A stretch of DNA of 64,000 nt from Saprospiraceae bacterium (GTDB lineage: Bacteria > Bacteroidota > Bacteroidia > Chitinophagales > Saprospiraceae). The position numbers and the translations under genes are program-made. The notes under the pieces are model-generated. The model was not told the origin of the DNA. It was given only the letters and a program-made list of their open reading frames with translations, and did not search any database. The first letter of the stretch is position 1. The number at the start of each line of letters is the position of its first letter. This document shows, in pieces, positions 1 through 7,884 of this stretch. The stretch lies in the NCBI GenBank assembly GCA_016714765.1, contig JADKCF010000005.1, positions 214,979 to 278,978 of the forward strand. The letters are read 5' to 3'.

Positions 1-429
1 GATAAATGCACGGTATGGTTCCATAGCAGTATTATTCCCAACATCCAGAATCCAAAGAAGCCCCGCTGCCATCCATAGTGTGCTGCTGAAAGGATAGAGC
101 AAAAGGCAGAAGCTACATATGAGGGCACCAATAAAAAAGTAGGGTTTTCTTCTGCCAGTTTTTACCGACCATGTTTTATCACTCATGGCACCGATGATAG
201 GTTGTATGAGTAATCCGGTCACCGGCCCTGCAATATTCAGTATCGGTATTTCATGTGCAGATGCACCGAGCATATCATAGATAGGATTGACTGCGCTTTG
301 CTGTAACCCAAAACTATACTGAATGCCGAAAAAGCCAACATTCATATTGATAATATCTGAAAAGGATAAGCTTGGTTTGTATCTTGTTTCTACTTGATCA
401 GATATGCCGGGAGCTCCTGCTGTTGCCAT
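1..429 (-). CDS. MFS transporter, SLC45-like (partial, N-terminal 143 residues)
   Basis: This is the N-terminal part of a sugar/cation-symporter-like major facilitator; the 3' part lies outside the window. The minus-strand frame is open for exactly 143 codons from the ATG at 429. Visible are a short polar N-terminus, a first membrane segment, a region rich in Gly/Pro ('GPVTGLLIQPIIGAMSD') and the basic loop 'TGRRKPYFF', which matches the conserved RRxPY loop of the SLC45/sucrose-maltose transporter group. A further hydrophobic segment follows. It diverges from the YdeI-family gene that starts 69 bases away. The substrate cannot be told from this fragment, but maltose- or sucrose-like sugars are typical of the family. 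Confidence 0.8.
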   Translation of the reverse strand, partial: MATAGAPGISDQVETRYKPSLSFSDIINMNVGFFGIQYSFGLQQSAVNPIYDMLGASAHEIPILNIAGPVTGLLIQPIIGAMSDKTWSVKTGRRKPYFFIGALICSFCLLLYPFSSTLWMAAGLLWILDVGNNTAMEPYRAFI

Positions 430-498
430 TTTGTTTTGATTTTGATGTCAAATCTAAAAAGTATTTATCTTTATGATGGTAAAAAAGGATGTTTTATT

Positions 499-1080
499 AT
501 GGAAATGTATAAAAATATACCAACATGCTATGCGAACGACGCTGCAGTATGGTCAGAATGGTTCCGTTTAAATATGCAAAAGTACAATGCTGTTTTTCTC
601 ATTCTTTATAAGAAAGGGTGTGGTACTCCAAGCATCACCTATGATGAAGCTGTAAATGTAGCCCTCTGCTATGGGTGGATTGATAGTAAGATAAACAAAA
701 GAGACGAAATCAGCTGGTATCAGTATTTTGCCAAAAGAAATCCAAAAAGCAACTGGTCCAGAGTTAATAAAGCTAAGATAGAAAAATTAATGGCTGAAGG
801 GAGGATGGAAACACCAGGTATGGAAATGGTCAGAATAGCCATGCAAAGCGGTACATGGACTGCCCTGGATGGAGTAGAAGCATTGATCCTTCCTGTGGAA
901 ATGAAACAAATGATGGAAGAAAACCAGGTAGCACACAAGAATTGGGAAACGTTTCCAAAATCTGTAAAACGAGGCATTCTCGAATGGATATTTAATGCTA
1001 AAAGACCCCAAACAAAAATAGAACGTATCAAAAATACTGTATCTGCTGCTGCTGATAACAGAAGGATTAATTTTGACTGA
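499..1080 (+). CDS. YdeI/OmpD-associated family protein
   Basis: The protein of 193 residues has the signatures of the YdeI/OmpD-associated ('bacteriocin-protection') family: an N-terminal 'W..W...N...Y.AVFLILYKKG', then 'SITYDEAVNVALCYGWIDSK', 'FAKRNPKSNWSRVNKAKIEKL', and a C-terminal 'SVKRGILEWIFNAKRPQTKIERI'. I chose the ATG at 499 because family similarity begins just after it and an A/G-rich stretch precedes it; the open frame extends to 394 but would overlap the divergent transporter start. The biochemical function of the family is poorly defined. The family match is strong; the biological role is unknown. Confidence 0.85.
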   Translation: MEMYKNIPTCYANDAAVWSEWFRLNMQKYNAVFLILYKKGCGTPSITYDEAVNVALCYGWIDSKINKRDEISWYQYFAKRNPKSNWSRVNKAKIEKLMAEGRMETPGMEMVRIAMQSGTWTALDGVEALILPVEMKQMMEENQVAHKNWETFPKSVKRGILEWIFNAKRPQTKIERIKNTVSAAADNRRINFD

Positions 1081-1297
1081 AGTTAATTTTCGACTTTGTA
1101 TTGTATTAGAACCTATGATTTCTATTCCCCGATTCCAATGAAATTGAATACATAAGTACTTTGCCGAATTCAAAAAATAAGAGATGGAGAGGTCAAGGAA
1201 AATATTTTTTTATTCAACAATTTATCATTTAAATAATTGTTATACAATATTTAAAATATTATGATATATCTAATTTGAATTTTATTTCTAAAAAAAA

Positions 1298-1330
1298 TTT
1301 GACAATCTAAAAGTTTTACCAGTATATTTT
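1298..1330 (+). promoter_or_regulatory. candidate Bacteroidota promoter of the metY leader
   Basis: TTTG at 1298-1301 and TATATTTT at 1323-1330, separated by 21 bases, resemble the -33 (TTTG) and -7 (TAnnTTTG) elements of Bacteroidota sigma-ABfr promoters. The predicted start would fall about 35-40 bases upstream of the riboswitch. The last base of the -7 element is not the consensus G, so this is tentative. Confidence 0.35.
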
Positions 1331-1374
1331 CATCCGAAATAGTTGCGAACACAAACTGTGTGTTGTTCTGAATT

Positions 1375-1470
1375 ATTTATAACGATGAGGTGAGAGACAA
1401 GGCTCCGTGACCCTCAGGCAACCTACAAAAGTAAGGTGCCAATTCCTTCCCGATTTTGGGGCATATAAAT
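1375..1470 (+). ncRNA. SAM-I riboswitch (S-box)
   Basis: The conserved SAM-I core is present in order: 'GATGAGGTGAGAG' (1384-1396), 'CAGGCAACC' (1415-1423), 'AAGGTGCCAATTCC' (1433-1446), then a short P4-like hairpin CCC/GGG (1450-1460). A closing P1 helix pairs ATTTATA (1375-1381) with TATAAAT (1464-1470). S-adenosylmethionine binding normally lowers expression of downstream methionine genes. It lies about 270 bases upstream of metY-metX, which fits exactly. No obvious terminator directly abuts P1, so the expression platform probably lies further downstream, near the Cys-codon ORF and its hairpins. Confidence 0.9.
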
Positions 1471-1488
1471 TTTTGAACTTATCAAACC

Positions 1489-1602
1489 ATGAAGTTTTTA
1501 TTATCTACTCCCGTCGCAAATGATCTCTCAGATAGAGGTAATTTTTTCTATTTCAACTCCACTCTTGTATCCATGTGTTGTTGCTGTTGTTGTTGCAACT
1601 AA
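1489..1602 (+). CDS. putative poly-cysteine leader peptide (37 codons)
   Basis: An ATG at 1489 opens 37 codons that begin MKFLLSTPV and end with Met followed by seven consecutive Cys codons (TGT/TGC, 1576-1596), Asn and TAA. A second in-frame ATG directly before the Cys run (1573) would give just Met-Cys7-Asn. The ORF sits between the SAM-I aptamer and metY, an O-acetylhomoserine sulfhydrylase. Runs of codons for a pathway-related amino acid just upstream of a biosynthetic gene are the hallmark of ribosome-mediated attenuators, so I infer a cysteine-sensing leader peptide. There is no clear ribosome binding site, which is usual in this phylum. It is too short for homology evidence. Confidence 0.6.
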   Translation: MKFLLSTPVANDLSDRGNFFYFNSTLVSMCCCCCCCN

Positions 1603-1652
1603 TCAGCGGCATACTGGAATAACATCTTACTTTTAAGGCTGTCCATTTTAAG

Positions 1653-1698
1653 TGTGTTGCGCATCTCCGCACAAGGAGTTTTGCACATCCCATTTTTT
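1653..1698 (+). terminator. candidate attenuator terminator and competing hairpin upstream of metY
   Basis: One fold pairs TGTGT (1653-1657) with GCACA (1683-1687) and CTCC (1665-1668) with GGAG (1675-1678), and is followed by a T-tract at 1693-1698. A competing fold pairs TTG.GC (1657-1662) with GC.CAA (1669-1674), using the same bases. Mutually exclusive hairpins after a Cys-run ORF suggest attenuation. Stems are short and have internal loops, so confidence is modest. Confidence 0.35.
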
Positions 1699-1742
1699 TA
1701 TTTTGTAAAAATCATTTTTTCAATCTATAAATTCTTATACCC

Positions 1743-3113
1743 ATGTCCAAAACAAAAAATTATAAGTTCGAAACGCTGCAATTGCACGCTGGCCAAAATG
1801 CTGACCCAACTACCGGTTCCAGGGCCGTTCCTATTTATCAAACCTCTTCATATGTTTTCAAAAATGCGGAACACGGGGCCAATTTATTTGCTCTCAGAGA
1901 GTTTGGTAATATATATACCCGTATCATGAATCCTACTACGGATGTGTTTGAGCAGAGGATAGCGGCTTTGGAAGGAGGTGTTGCTGCAGTAGCCACTTCA
2001 TCAGGTCAGGCAGCTCAGTTTCTTGCTCTTAATAATATTCTCCAGGCAGGAGATAATTTTGTAAGCACCTCTTATCTTTACGGCGGCACATACAATCAGT
2101 TTAAAGTAGCTTTCAAAAGATTGGGCATCGATGTCCGTTTTGCGGAAGGCGACGAACCACAAAAATTTGAGGCTCACATCGACGAAAATACTAAGGCCAT
2201 CTATCTGGAGACAATAGGCAATCCAAGGTTTAATATTCCTGATTTTGAAGCCATTGCAGCACTTGCACGAAAATATGATATTCCATTGGTTGTCGACAAC
2301 ACATTTGGTGCTGCAGGTTACTTATTCAGACCGATAGAACATGGTGCCAATATCGTAACGGCATCTGCTACAAAGTGGATAGGAGGTCACGGCACAAGCA
2401 TCGGTGGTATCATCATAGATGGAGGTAATTATAACTGGGGCAATGGTAAATTCCCTCAGTTTTCGGAGCCGTCTGAAGGGTATCATGGCCTTGTTTTTTC
2501 TGACATCTTTGGGGTAAATAATCCATTAGGTTTACCAAATATTGCCTTTGCCATTCGCACCAGGGTGGAAGGATTGAGAGATTTTGGGCCTTCACTCAGT
2601 CCTTTCAATGCGTTTCAGCTGATACAAGGCTTAGAGACTCTGTCATTGAGAGTGCAGAGGACAGTTGATAATGCTTTCGAACTGGCACACTGGTTGTCAG
2701 TACATCCACAAGTGGAAAGTGTCAATTATCCCGGATTGGAAAGCAGTCCGTACAACAGGTTGGCTAAAAAATATCTTAGAAACGGATATGGGGGTGTTTT
2801 GAGTTTTAATATCAAAGGTACTAAAAATGATGCTGAGACTTTTATAGATCACTTGACCCTGGTGAGTCATCTGGCCAATGTTGGAGATGCCAAGACGCTT
2901 ATTATTCAGCCATCCGCCACCACTCATCAGCAATTGTCAGAGCAGGAACAAATCTCTGTCGGAGTACACCCTAATATGCTGCGAATTTCTGTCGGTATTG
3001 AACACATTGATGACATCAAAAATGATTTGATAGATGCATTTGCCGCTGTTAAAAAGCATCAGGAAGAATCAAAACACATAGCCCCAAAATTGGAAAATGC
3101 AGGACTAAACTAA
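1743..3113 (+). CDS. metY: O-acetylhomoserine aminocarboxypropyltransferase (sulfhydrylase)
   Basis: This PLP enzyme of the Cys/Met metabolism family converts O-acetylhomoserine plus sulfide to homocysteine, and can also act as cysteine synthase. The 456 residues are usual for MetY, longer than MetB/MetC. Visible motifs are 'FETLQLHAGQ' at the N-terminus, 'ALEGGVAAVATSSGQAA', 'VVDNTFGAAGYLFRPIEHGA' and the PLP-binding lysine near residue 211 in 'SATKWIGGHGT'. The C-terminus has the usual 'SVGIEHIDDIKNDL'. It lies directly downstream of the SAM-I riboswitch and the Cys-codon ORF, and 41 bases upstream of metX, forming a two-gene methionine operon. Confidence 0.95.
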   Translation: MSKTKNYKFETLQLHAGQNADPTTGSRAVPIYQTSSYVFKNAEHGANLFALREFGNIYTRIMNPTTDVFEQRIAALEGGVAAVATSSGQAAQFLALNNILQAGDNFVSTSYLYGGTYNQFKVAFKRLGIDVRFAEGDEPQKFEAHIDENTKAIYLETIGNPRFNIPDFEAIAALARKYDIPLVVDNTFGAAGYLFRPIEHGANIVTASATKWIGGHGTSIGGIIIDGGNYNWGNGKFPQFSEPSEGYHGLVFSDIFGVNNPLGLPNIAFAIRTRVEGLRDFGPSLSPFNAFQLIQGLETLSLRVQRTVDNAFELAHWLSVHPQVESVNYPGLESSPYNRLAKKYLRNGYGGVLSFNIKGTKNDAETFIDHLTLVSHLANVGDAKTLIIQPSATTHQQLSEQEQISVGVHPNMLRISVGIEHIDDIKNDLIDAFAAVKKHQEESKHIAPKLENAGLN

Positions 3114-3154
3114 AGCTTGGCTGCATACATTCATGAACTAAATCAAATCATAAA

Positions 3155-4234
3155 GTGAATACACAAGGATCCCATATCTCAGAGTCTTCTTCCGGTGACA
3201 TACATGCATCTGATCACATAAAATATTTCCATTATCCACATCCATTTCATCTGGAAAGCGGAGAGCACTTACCTGAGTTTACATTGGCATACCACACATT
3301 CGGAAGACTCAATGCCACAAAAGACAATGTGGTATGGGTGGTTCATGCCCTCACAGGCAACAGTAATCCGATGGAATGGTGGCCCGGCATAGTAGGGGCG
3401 GGCTGTGTGATAGATCCTGAAAAACATTTTATCGTTTGTTCGAATAGTCTATGTTCGCCTTATGGCTCTACTTCTCCGCTGAGCGTGGATTCACGTACCG
3501 GCGAACCGTACTATCACAGCTTTCCTTTGGTGACTATAAGGGATATTGCCAATAGTTTTGAGTTATTAAGAATCCACCTTGGTATAGACAAGATCAGATT
3601 ACTCACGGGAGCATCACTGGGCGGACAGCAAGCGCTAGAATGGTCGGTGATAGCTCCCGGAGTCTTTGAGCATCAGTTGCTGATCGCTACCAATGCCAAA
3701 CACTCTCCATGGGGTATCGGGTTTAATGAAAGCCAAAGATTAGCCATTCAGGCAGATCAAACCTGGCTTGAACGAAGGCCGGATGCTGGTAAAGCAGGTT
3801 TGCTTGCTGCCAGGTCTATTGCCTTGTTGAGTTACAGGTCTTCGCAAGGTTACAATAAAACGCAGGCTGACAACAGTGACAAATTGGAAGGATTTCGAGT
3901 ACAGTCATATCAGAAATACCAGGGCGAAAAGCTGATACAGAGGTTTAATGCTTTTTCTTATTGGGCACTTTCTAGAGCGATGGACTCCCATAATGTAGGA
4001 AGGAATAGAGGTGGAATTGAATCTGCATTGTCTTCCATAAGGGCAAGAACCACCATTTTAGGCATAGAGACTGATATTCTTTTCCCGCTCGAGGAGCAGC
4101 AGTTATTGTACCGGTATATCCCCAATGCCAGACTGGATGTCATTCATTCTGATTTGGGGCATGATGGATTTTTGACTGAAAGCACCAAAGTCACTCAGGT
4201 AATAAAAAATGTTATGGATGGGGTGGGTAAGTAG
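3155..4234 (+). CDS. metX: homoserine O-acetyltransferase
   Basis: This alpha/beta-hydrolase-fold acyltransferase makes O-acetylhomoserine, the substrate of the preceding metY product. The N-terminus contains the family signature 'LESGEHLPEFTLAYHTFG', then 'HALTGNS'. The catalytic triad is visible: nucleophile Ser154 in 'GASLGGQQALEW', Asp307 in 'IETDILFP' and His336 in 'GHDGFL'. I use the GTG start at 3155; no in-frame ATG lies between the upstream stop and the conserved region. An acetyl rather than succinyl donor is inferred from the pairing with a sulfhydrylase-type MetY. Confidence 0.92.
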   Translation: MNTQGSHISESSSGDIHASDHIKYFHYPHPFHLESGEHLPEFTLAYHTFGRLNATKDNVVWVVHALTGNSNPMEWWPGIVGAGCVIDPEKHFIVCSNSLCSPYGSTSPLSVDSRTGEPYYHSFPLVTIRDIANSFELLRIHLGIDKIRLLTGASLGGQQALEWSVIAPGVFEHQLLIATNAKHSPWGIGFNESQRLAIQADQTWLERRPDAGKAGLLAARSIALLSYRSSQGYNKTQADNSDKLEGFRVQSYQKYQGEKLIQRFNAFSYWALSRAMDSHNVGRNRGGIESALSSIRARTTILGIETDILFPLEEQQLLYRYIPNARLDVIHSDLGHDGFLTESTKVTQVIKNVMDGVGK

Positions 4235-4251
4235 TACTATTGGGTAAGACC

Positions 4252-4659
4252 CTATTTAGACCTCATTTTATTATTTTTAGCTTCGTGAGTCACTTCTGCC
4301 AGACCCAGTGCTTCCATAAGGGGAGGTATATACATTCCAAATCTGCCTCTGAAGCCTTTTTTTAATCCGTACCATCCACCGGCGGGGTTGTTTTCAGAGC
4401 GCCCCCAGGCTTCTACAGTACCTTCTTTGGCAGGTTTCTGCTCATCTGCACTGCCTAATGCCATCCAGTCCCCATGAGTCTTCAGCTTTTGATGCAAATC
4501 ATTCAGGCACTGGATATTGTAATGAAGTATAGTTTTCCCAACAGTGCAGACTAAAATTTCGTTTCCATCTTTTACATCCTTGTGCATGGTGAACTCTGAT
4601 GACAGAGGAGGAGTCTTTAGTACCATCGGATTTTCTTTTGAACCTATATTGTAAGCCAT
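4252..4659 (-). CDS. conserved hypothetical protein
   Basis: A 135-residue soluble protein without signal peptide or membrane segment. It has a striking conserved-looking C-terminal half: 'WMALGSADEQKPAKEGTVEA', then 'WGRSENNPAGGWYGLKKG' and 'RGRFGMYIPPLMEALGLAEV'. I recognise this as the kind of small conserved protein common in Bacteroidota but cannot name a function. I chose the ATG at 4659 (MAYNIGS...); the frame opens further upstream, but those residues look like non-coding extension. It is convergent with metX, 17 bases away. Confidence 0.7.
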   Translation of the reverse strand: MAYNIGSKENPMVLKTPPLSSEFTMHKDVKDGNEILVCTVGKTILHYNIQCLNDLHQKLKTHGDWMALGSADEQKPAKEGTVEAWGRSENNPAGGWYGLKKGFRGRFGMYIPPLMEALGLAEVTHEAKNNKMRSK

Positions 4660-4726
4660 ACTGAAGATTTTTAAAAATTTAAAATAAAGGTATAACTTTT
4701 TTTCATTTCTACTATCCATATTTAGC

Positions 4727-4754
4727 AAAAAAAGGAAACCTCGGGTCTCCTTTT
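4727..4754 (-). terminator. rho-independent terminator of the 4790-5686 gene
   Basis: AAAAGGA/TCCTTTT and inner ACC/GGT stems with a 3-base loop, read on the minus strand into seven T residues. It lies 36 bases downstream of the stop codon of the Trp/His-rich exported protein and upstream of the 4252-4659 gene. Confidence 0.65.
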
Positions 4755-4789
4755 ATCTGTACGTGAACTAAACTAGAAATTGATAATAA

Positions 4790-5686
4790 TTATCCTCTCC
4801 TGCCTCTTTTTACAGTAGTTTTTTGTGCTTTGACATGCCCTTTGGGCCCCTTTACTGTTGTTGTTTTTTTGATGGCGGAGTTTCCTCTCGGACCTGTGAC
4901 TCTGGTTTTTGTTTTTGTCACTTTATAGTTGGCATGAGCTGTTGCATGACGTGTACGTACAGTAGTGGAAGTAACTCTGACCGGTTTGTAAATTTTATGT
5001 GCATTGACAACTCTGTGAGTGTGGACTACCCTGATTCTGGGATGATAATGATGAAATCTGATTGGGTGCCATATTGCCCAGCCCAGAGGTCTCCAGGGTC
5101 TCCAGGATGAAGGATAAAATCTCCATCTCCACGGAGAAACCCATGGTTTGTATCCAGGAGCATACACAAATCGGACACAAGGCCATACCCATACATTGAC
5201 AATGACTGCTGGTCTGTTAGTATAAGTATGTAAGGGCCCTTTTTTTACCCCTTCAGACTTTATATCATCTTCTCCTTCAGATGGCTCTACAATGACTTCT
5301 TCACCATAGATGTCCTCGTCTCCAACGATTTGGAGGATAGCTTTATCTTTTCCTGTTTTTTCCAGTTCGATGACTGCAATATCCTGATTTTCTGAGTCTG
5401 ACACGGGTACCTGAAGGATAAAAATATGGAGATCACCATCTTGTTTGGAAATGACTTTGACATAATCTACTTCTCCATCCCCGTTTAGGTCGAGGTTGTT
5501 AACGTGTTTGTCCTGTTCATTGATCAGTTTTTCGAAGGCTTCCGGTGATTCTGCTTTTTCGAATACATCAAGAACAGCTTCAAGGCTAAATTGATCACCA
5601 GGCAAACCGGTAGAATCTACTTCCTCCTGGGCAGATACTTGCGTGGTGGATACTAAAAATACCAACAAATAAATGATGTTTTTCAT
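4790..5686 (-). CDS. exported Trp/His/Arg-rich protein of unknown function
   Basis: A signal peptide (MKNIIYLLVFLVSTTQVSAQ) is followed by an acidic N-terminal domain with an EF-hand-like 'DLNGDGEVDYVKV', an acidic linker, then an unusual region with about a dozen tryptophans and many His ('WVSPWRWRFYPSSWRPW', 'FHHYHPRIRVVHTHR'). The last 70 residues are very basic, with 'TTTVKGPKGHVKAQKTTVK' repeats. The charge switch from acidic to strongly basic is sharp. I know of similar Bacteroidota exported proteins but no assigned function; binding of calcium, metal or polyanion at the surface is a guess. The start at the second Met (5686) fits the signal peptide best. Confidence 0.7.
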   Translation of the reverse strand: MKNIIYLLVFLVSTTQVSAQEEVDSTGLPGDQFSLEAVLDVFEKAESPEAFEKLINEQDKHVNNLDLNGDGEVDYVKVISKQDGDLHIFILQVPVSDSENQDIAVIELEKTGKDKAILQIVGDEDIYGEEVIVEPSEGEDDIKSEGVKKGPLHTYTNRPAVIVNVWVWPCVRFVYAPGYKPWVSPWRWRFYPSSWRPWRPLGWAIWHPIRFHHYHPRIRVVHTHRVVNAHKIYKPVRVTSTTVRTRHATAHANYKVTKTKTRVTGPRGNSAIKKTTTVKGPKGHVKAQKTTVKRGRRG

Positions 5687-5815
5687 ACACAATGTTTTTT
5701 AGGGTAAATTAATATTATTATGACAAAATTAAAGTTTATTCGTTTAATTCCCAATGGATTAAAATTGAAAAAAAAATACTTTTCTGGTTCATTTCCTTCG
5801 ATTTATCAACCACAA

Positions 5816-5884
5816 TTACTTGCTTCTGACAGGAATTATGTATGTAAATGCTTTAAAAAAAAATGTAAAGTATTTGTTTGACAT
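5816..5884 (-). pseudogene. truncated N-terminus of a paralogue of the 5959-7441 gene
   Basis: Starting at the ATG (5884) the peptide reads MSNKYFTFFFKAFTYIIPVR, almost the same as the signal peptide of the upstream gene (MSNQYFTFFFITFTCIIPVK), then stops at 5816 after 22 codons. The upstream DNA, including the terminator hairpin, is duplicated too. This is the leftover 5' end of a tandem gene copy. Confidence 0.75.
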
Positions 5885-5911
5885 GCTACTGAGTGTAGAG
5901 AATTAATAAAA

Positions 5912-5945
5912 GAAGAGTAAATGTTAGATAAAACATTTACTCTTC
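5912..5945 (-). terminator. terminator hairpin (copy 1 of a duplicated block)
   Basis: A 14-bp perfect stem GAAGAGTAAATGTT/AACATTTACTCTTC with a 6-base loop, read on the minus strand into TTTTATT. It follows the stop codon of the frameshifted T9SS gene and precedes the truncated copy. A near-identical copy is at 7469-7502. Confidence 0.8.
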
Positions 5946-5958
5946 CCTAATGTTTAAA

Positions 5959-7441
5959 TTAATCTATTTTCACAAATTTTCCTTGTGATTTTGACTGTTA
6001 TGGTCAATAACATAGGTAAAGACACCGGATGTCCAGCGTTCAATATCGATGGTCAATATGTCAGTTGAGATAGCTTGCTCATAGACTACTTTTCCCATGA
6101 TATCAAACACTTTGACTGATATTTTATCTCTCAGCTTATAGTCAGGTATTACCATGGTAATTTCTGATGAAGATGGATTAGGGTAGACTTTGACAAAGGA
6201 TAGATTTATTTCCTTAACAAGAGTGGTTGTATCTATTGTGGCAACATTTCCATCTTCATCTATTTTTATAAGCCAAGGATGAAAAGGCTCTGCTGTCGTT
6301 CCAGTTGCGTAGTAGTGTGAAGTGTCCGAAGAAATTATGTCATAGAACCTATTAGCATTTCCTTTTTAATAAAATGAGATATGATTTATTCCATATCACA
6401 GATCCTCCCCTTTAACTTGACAATACGACCCACAGTATGTGTTGTATCCTGACCCGTCAAATCCGCCGATGCCATGCCGCATATAGGTATTCATTGGCGA
6501 TGACCTGCAATGATACTAGATCTTAAGCCGAATTCATTGCTTAAGCCTTCGAGTATGCGATGTCTCCATACAATCTTGTGCGTTTTGTGATTATACTTAT
6601 AAACAGTATGGTAGTATTTGGCATCAAAATATACAGGGGCCTTGCTAGAAGATAGACACAAGATGATGTATTCATCATCATTGATTTGTAACACATCTTG
6701 GACATCACCGGTGAAATCTGCATCGGGGGTGGCAATTTCATTTAAGATGTTGCCATGTCGATCAACCTCAGCAATCATGGCATTTATTTTTTGTAAATTG
6801 TTGTTTATTCGGTGACCAAAAGTAAGGAAATTATTATTGGATAACAAGATCACTTTCTCGATAGCATAGTCGTAATAAGAGATTTTGTTAGGAATTAAAA
6901 TTGTTGTATTCCAATCATTATGTATCCAAGTAATAGATCTGCTGGATCTGGTAGTCACACGATCATATTGTGTTCCAAACAATAAGATAGTATCCCCTGA
7001 CATTAATAAATCTGATGTTATAATTCCTTTAGTTGTATCAGGTGAATTAAAAATGAACTCATTACTCACCTTACCAGACATCGTGTCAATGGAAAATAAA
7101 TTTGTACCATCTACACCCACCAAATAATATAACATTCGATTATTATAAATTACTTTATTTGGCTTTTGAATCAAACCAATATATTCACCATCCTGATATA
7201 GACTATCAATAATGATCTTACTTCCAGTTTTTTTATCAATTTTAGTTGTAACCATACCTCCTGCGCCAAAGCGGAAGTTTTGGTATTCACATGCATATAA
7301 AAAAGTATCAGTTGTATGAAATACATGGTTGATGATCAATGAGTATCTATTGTCGTACACCTTGTTAAATAATTCCTGACTTTTGACAGGAATTATACAT
7401 GTAAATGTTATAAAAAAAAATGTAAAGTATTGATTTGACAT
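5959..7441 (-). pseudogene. exported T9SS protein, frameshifted (probably decayed)
   Basis: From the ATG at 7441 the frame encodes a signal peptide ending near 'VKSQ' and about 315 residues of repetitive beta-strand-rich sequence ('FLYACEYQNF', 'ILLFGTQYD', 'FLTFGHRIN'), resembling a beta-propeller of unnamed type. It stops near 6491. Another frame resumes with 'YATGTTAEPFHPWLIKIDED' and a T9SS sorting tail 'VKVYPNPSSSE...VFDIMGKVV', and a third frame supplies the final 'GKFVKID'. At least two frameshifts therefore separate signal peptide and sorting tail. Partial copies on both sides show that this is the survivor of a tandem array. Sequencing error could explain the frameshifts but not the truncated neighbours. 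Confidence 0.75.
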
Positions 7442-7468
7442 GTTACTAACTCTAGAAAATGAATAAAA

Positions 7469-7502
7469 GAAGAGCAAATGTTAGATAAAACATTTACTCT
7501 TC
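7469..7502 (-). terminator. terminator hairpin (copy 2 of the duplicated block)
   Basis: Stem GAAGAGCAAATGTT/AACATTTACTCTTC with one mismatch, nearly identical to the hairpin at 5912-5945. It stands just upstream of the 7441 start and downstream of a 'KID-stop' remnant (7515), so it once terminated a preceding gene copy that is now lost. Confidence 0.75.
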
Positions 7503-7538
7503 CTATTGTTTCAATTAATCAATTTTTGGGATAAAATG

Positions 7539-7575
7539 CGAAGAGCCCAAGTAACTAGATACGAGGGCTCTTTCG
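7539..7575. repeat. inverted repeat, terminator-like
   Basis: CGAAGAGCCC pairs with GGGCTCTTTCG (one bulged T) around a 16-base loop. It directly follows a short minus-strand reading frame (about 30 codons, ending 'SFLILRP' stop at 7576) which could be the remnant end of a lost gene. The rest of the 7580-7884 gap is AT-rich with nothing else recognised. Confidence 0.5.
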
Positions 7576-7884
7576 ACTAAGGTCTCAAAATAAGAAAACT
7601 ACTTCTTGCAGGTGATATACCTTTATATTTTGGTGGCAACGCTTTGCCAAATTGTCTGATGAATACCCAAAGATATCTGATTAAAATCTTTATCTAGTCA
7701 CTGTCTTTGGATGATGCAAATATACAATCAATATTCATATTTGCAACTGTCACTATAACGCCTGAAAATCAAAATTAGTTTATAAATATATGATTTTTTT
7801 TTATACTAATTTTAAATATATGTTTATCAACAGTAAACAAATTATATAAAATATTAATGTTATAAATAAAAATTTTCAATTTTT

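Noticed and set aside
1654..1929. A 91-codon frame overlapping the metY start
   Set aside because: It overlaps metY in a different frame, lacks similarity to anything and spans the attenuator hairpins.
5970..6155. A separate small gene with a start at 6155
   Set aside because: It is the T9SS sorting tail of the frameshifted gene upstream, continuous with 'YPNPSSSE', not an independent gene.
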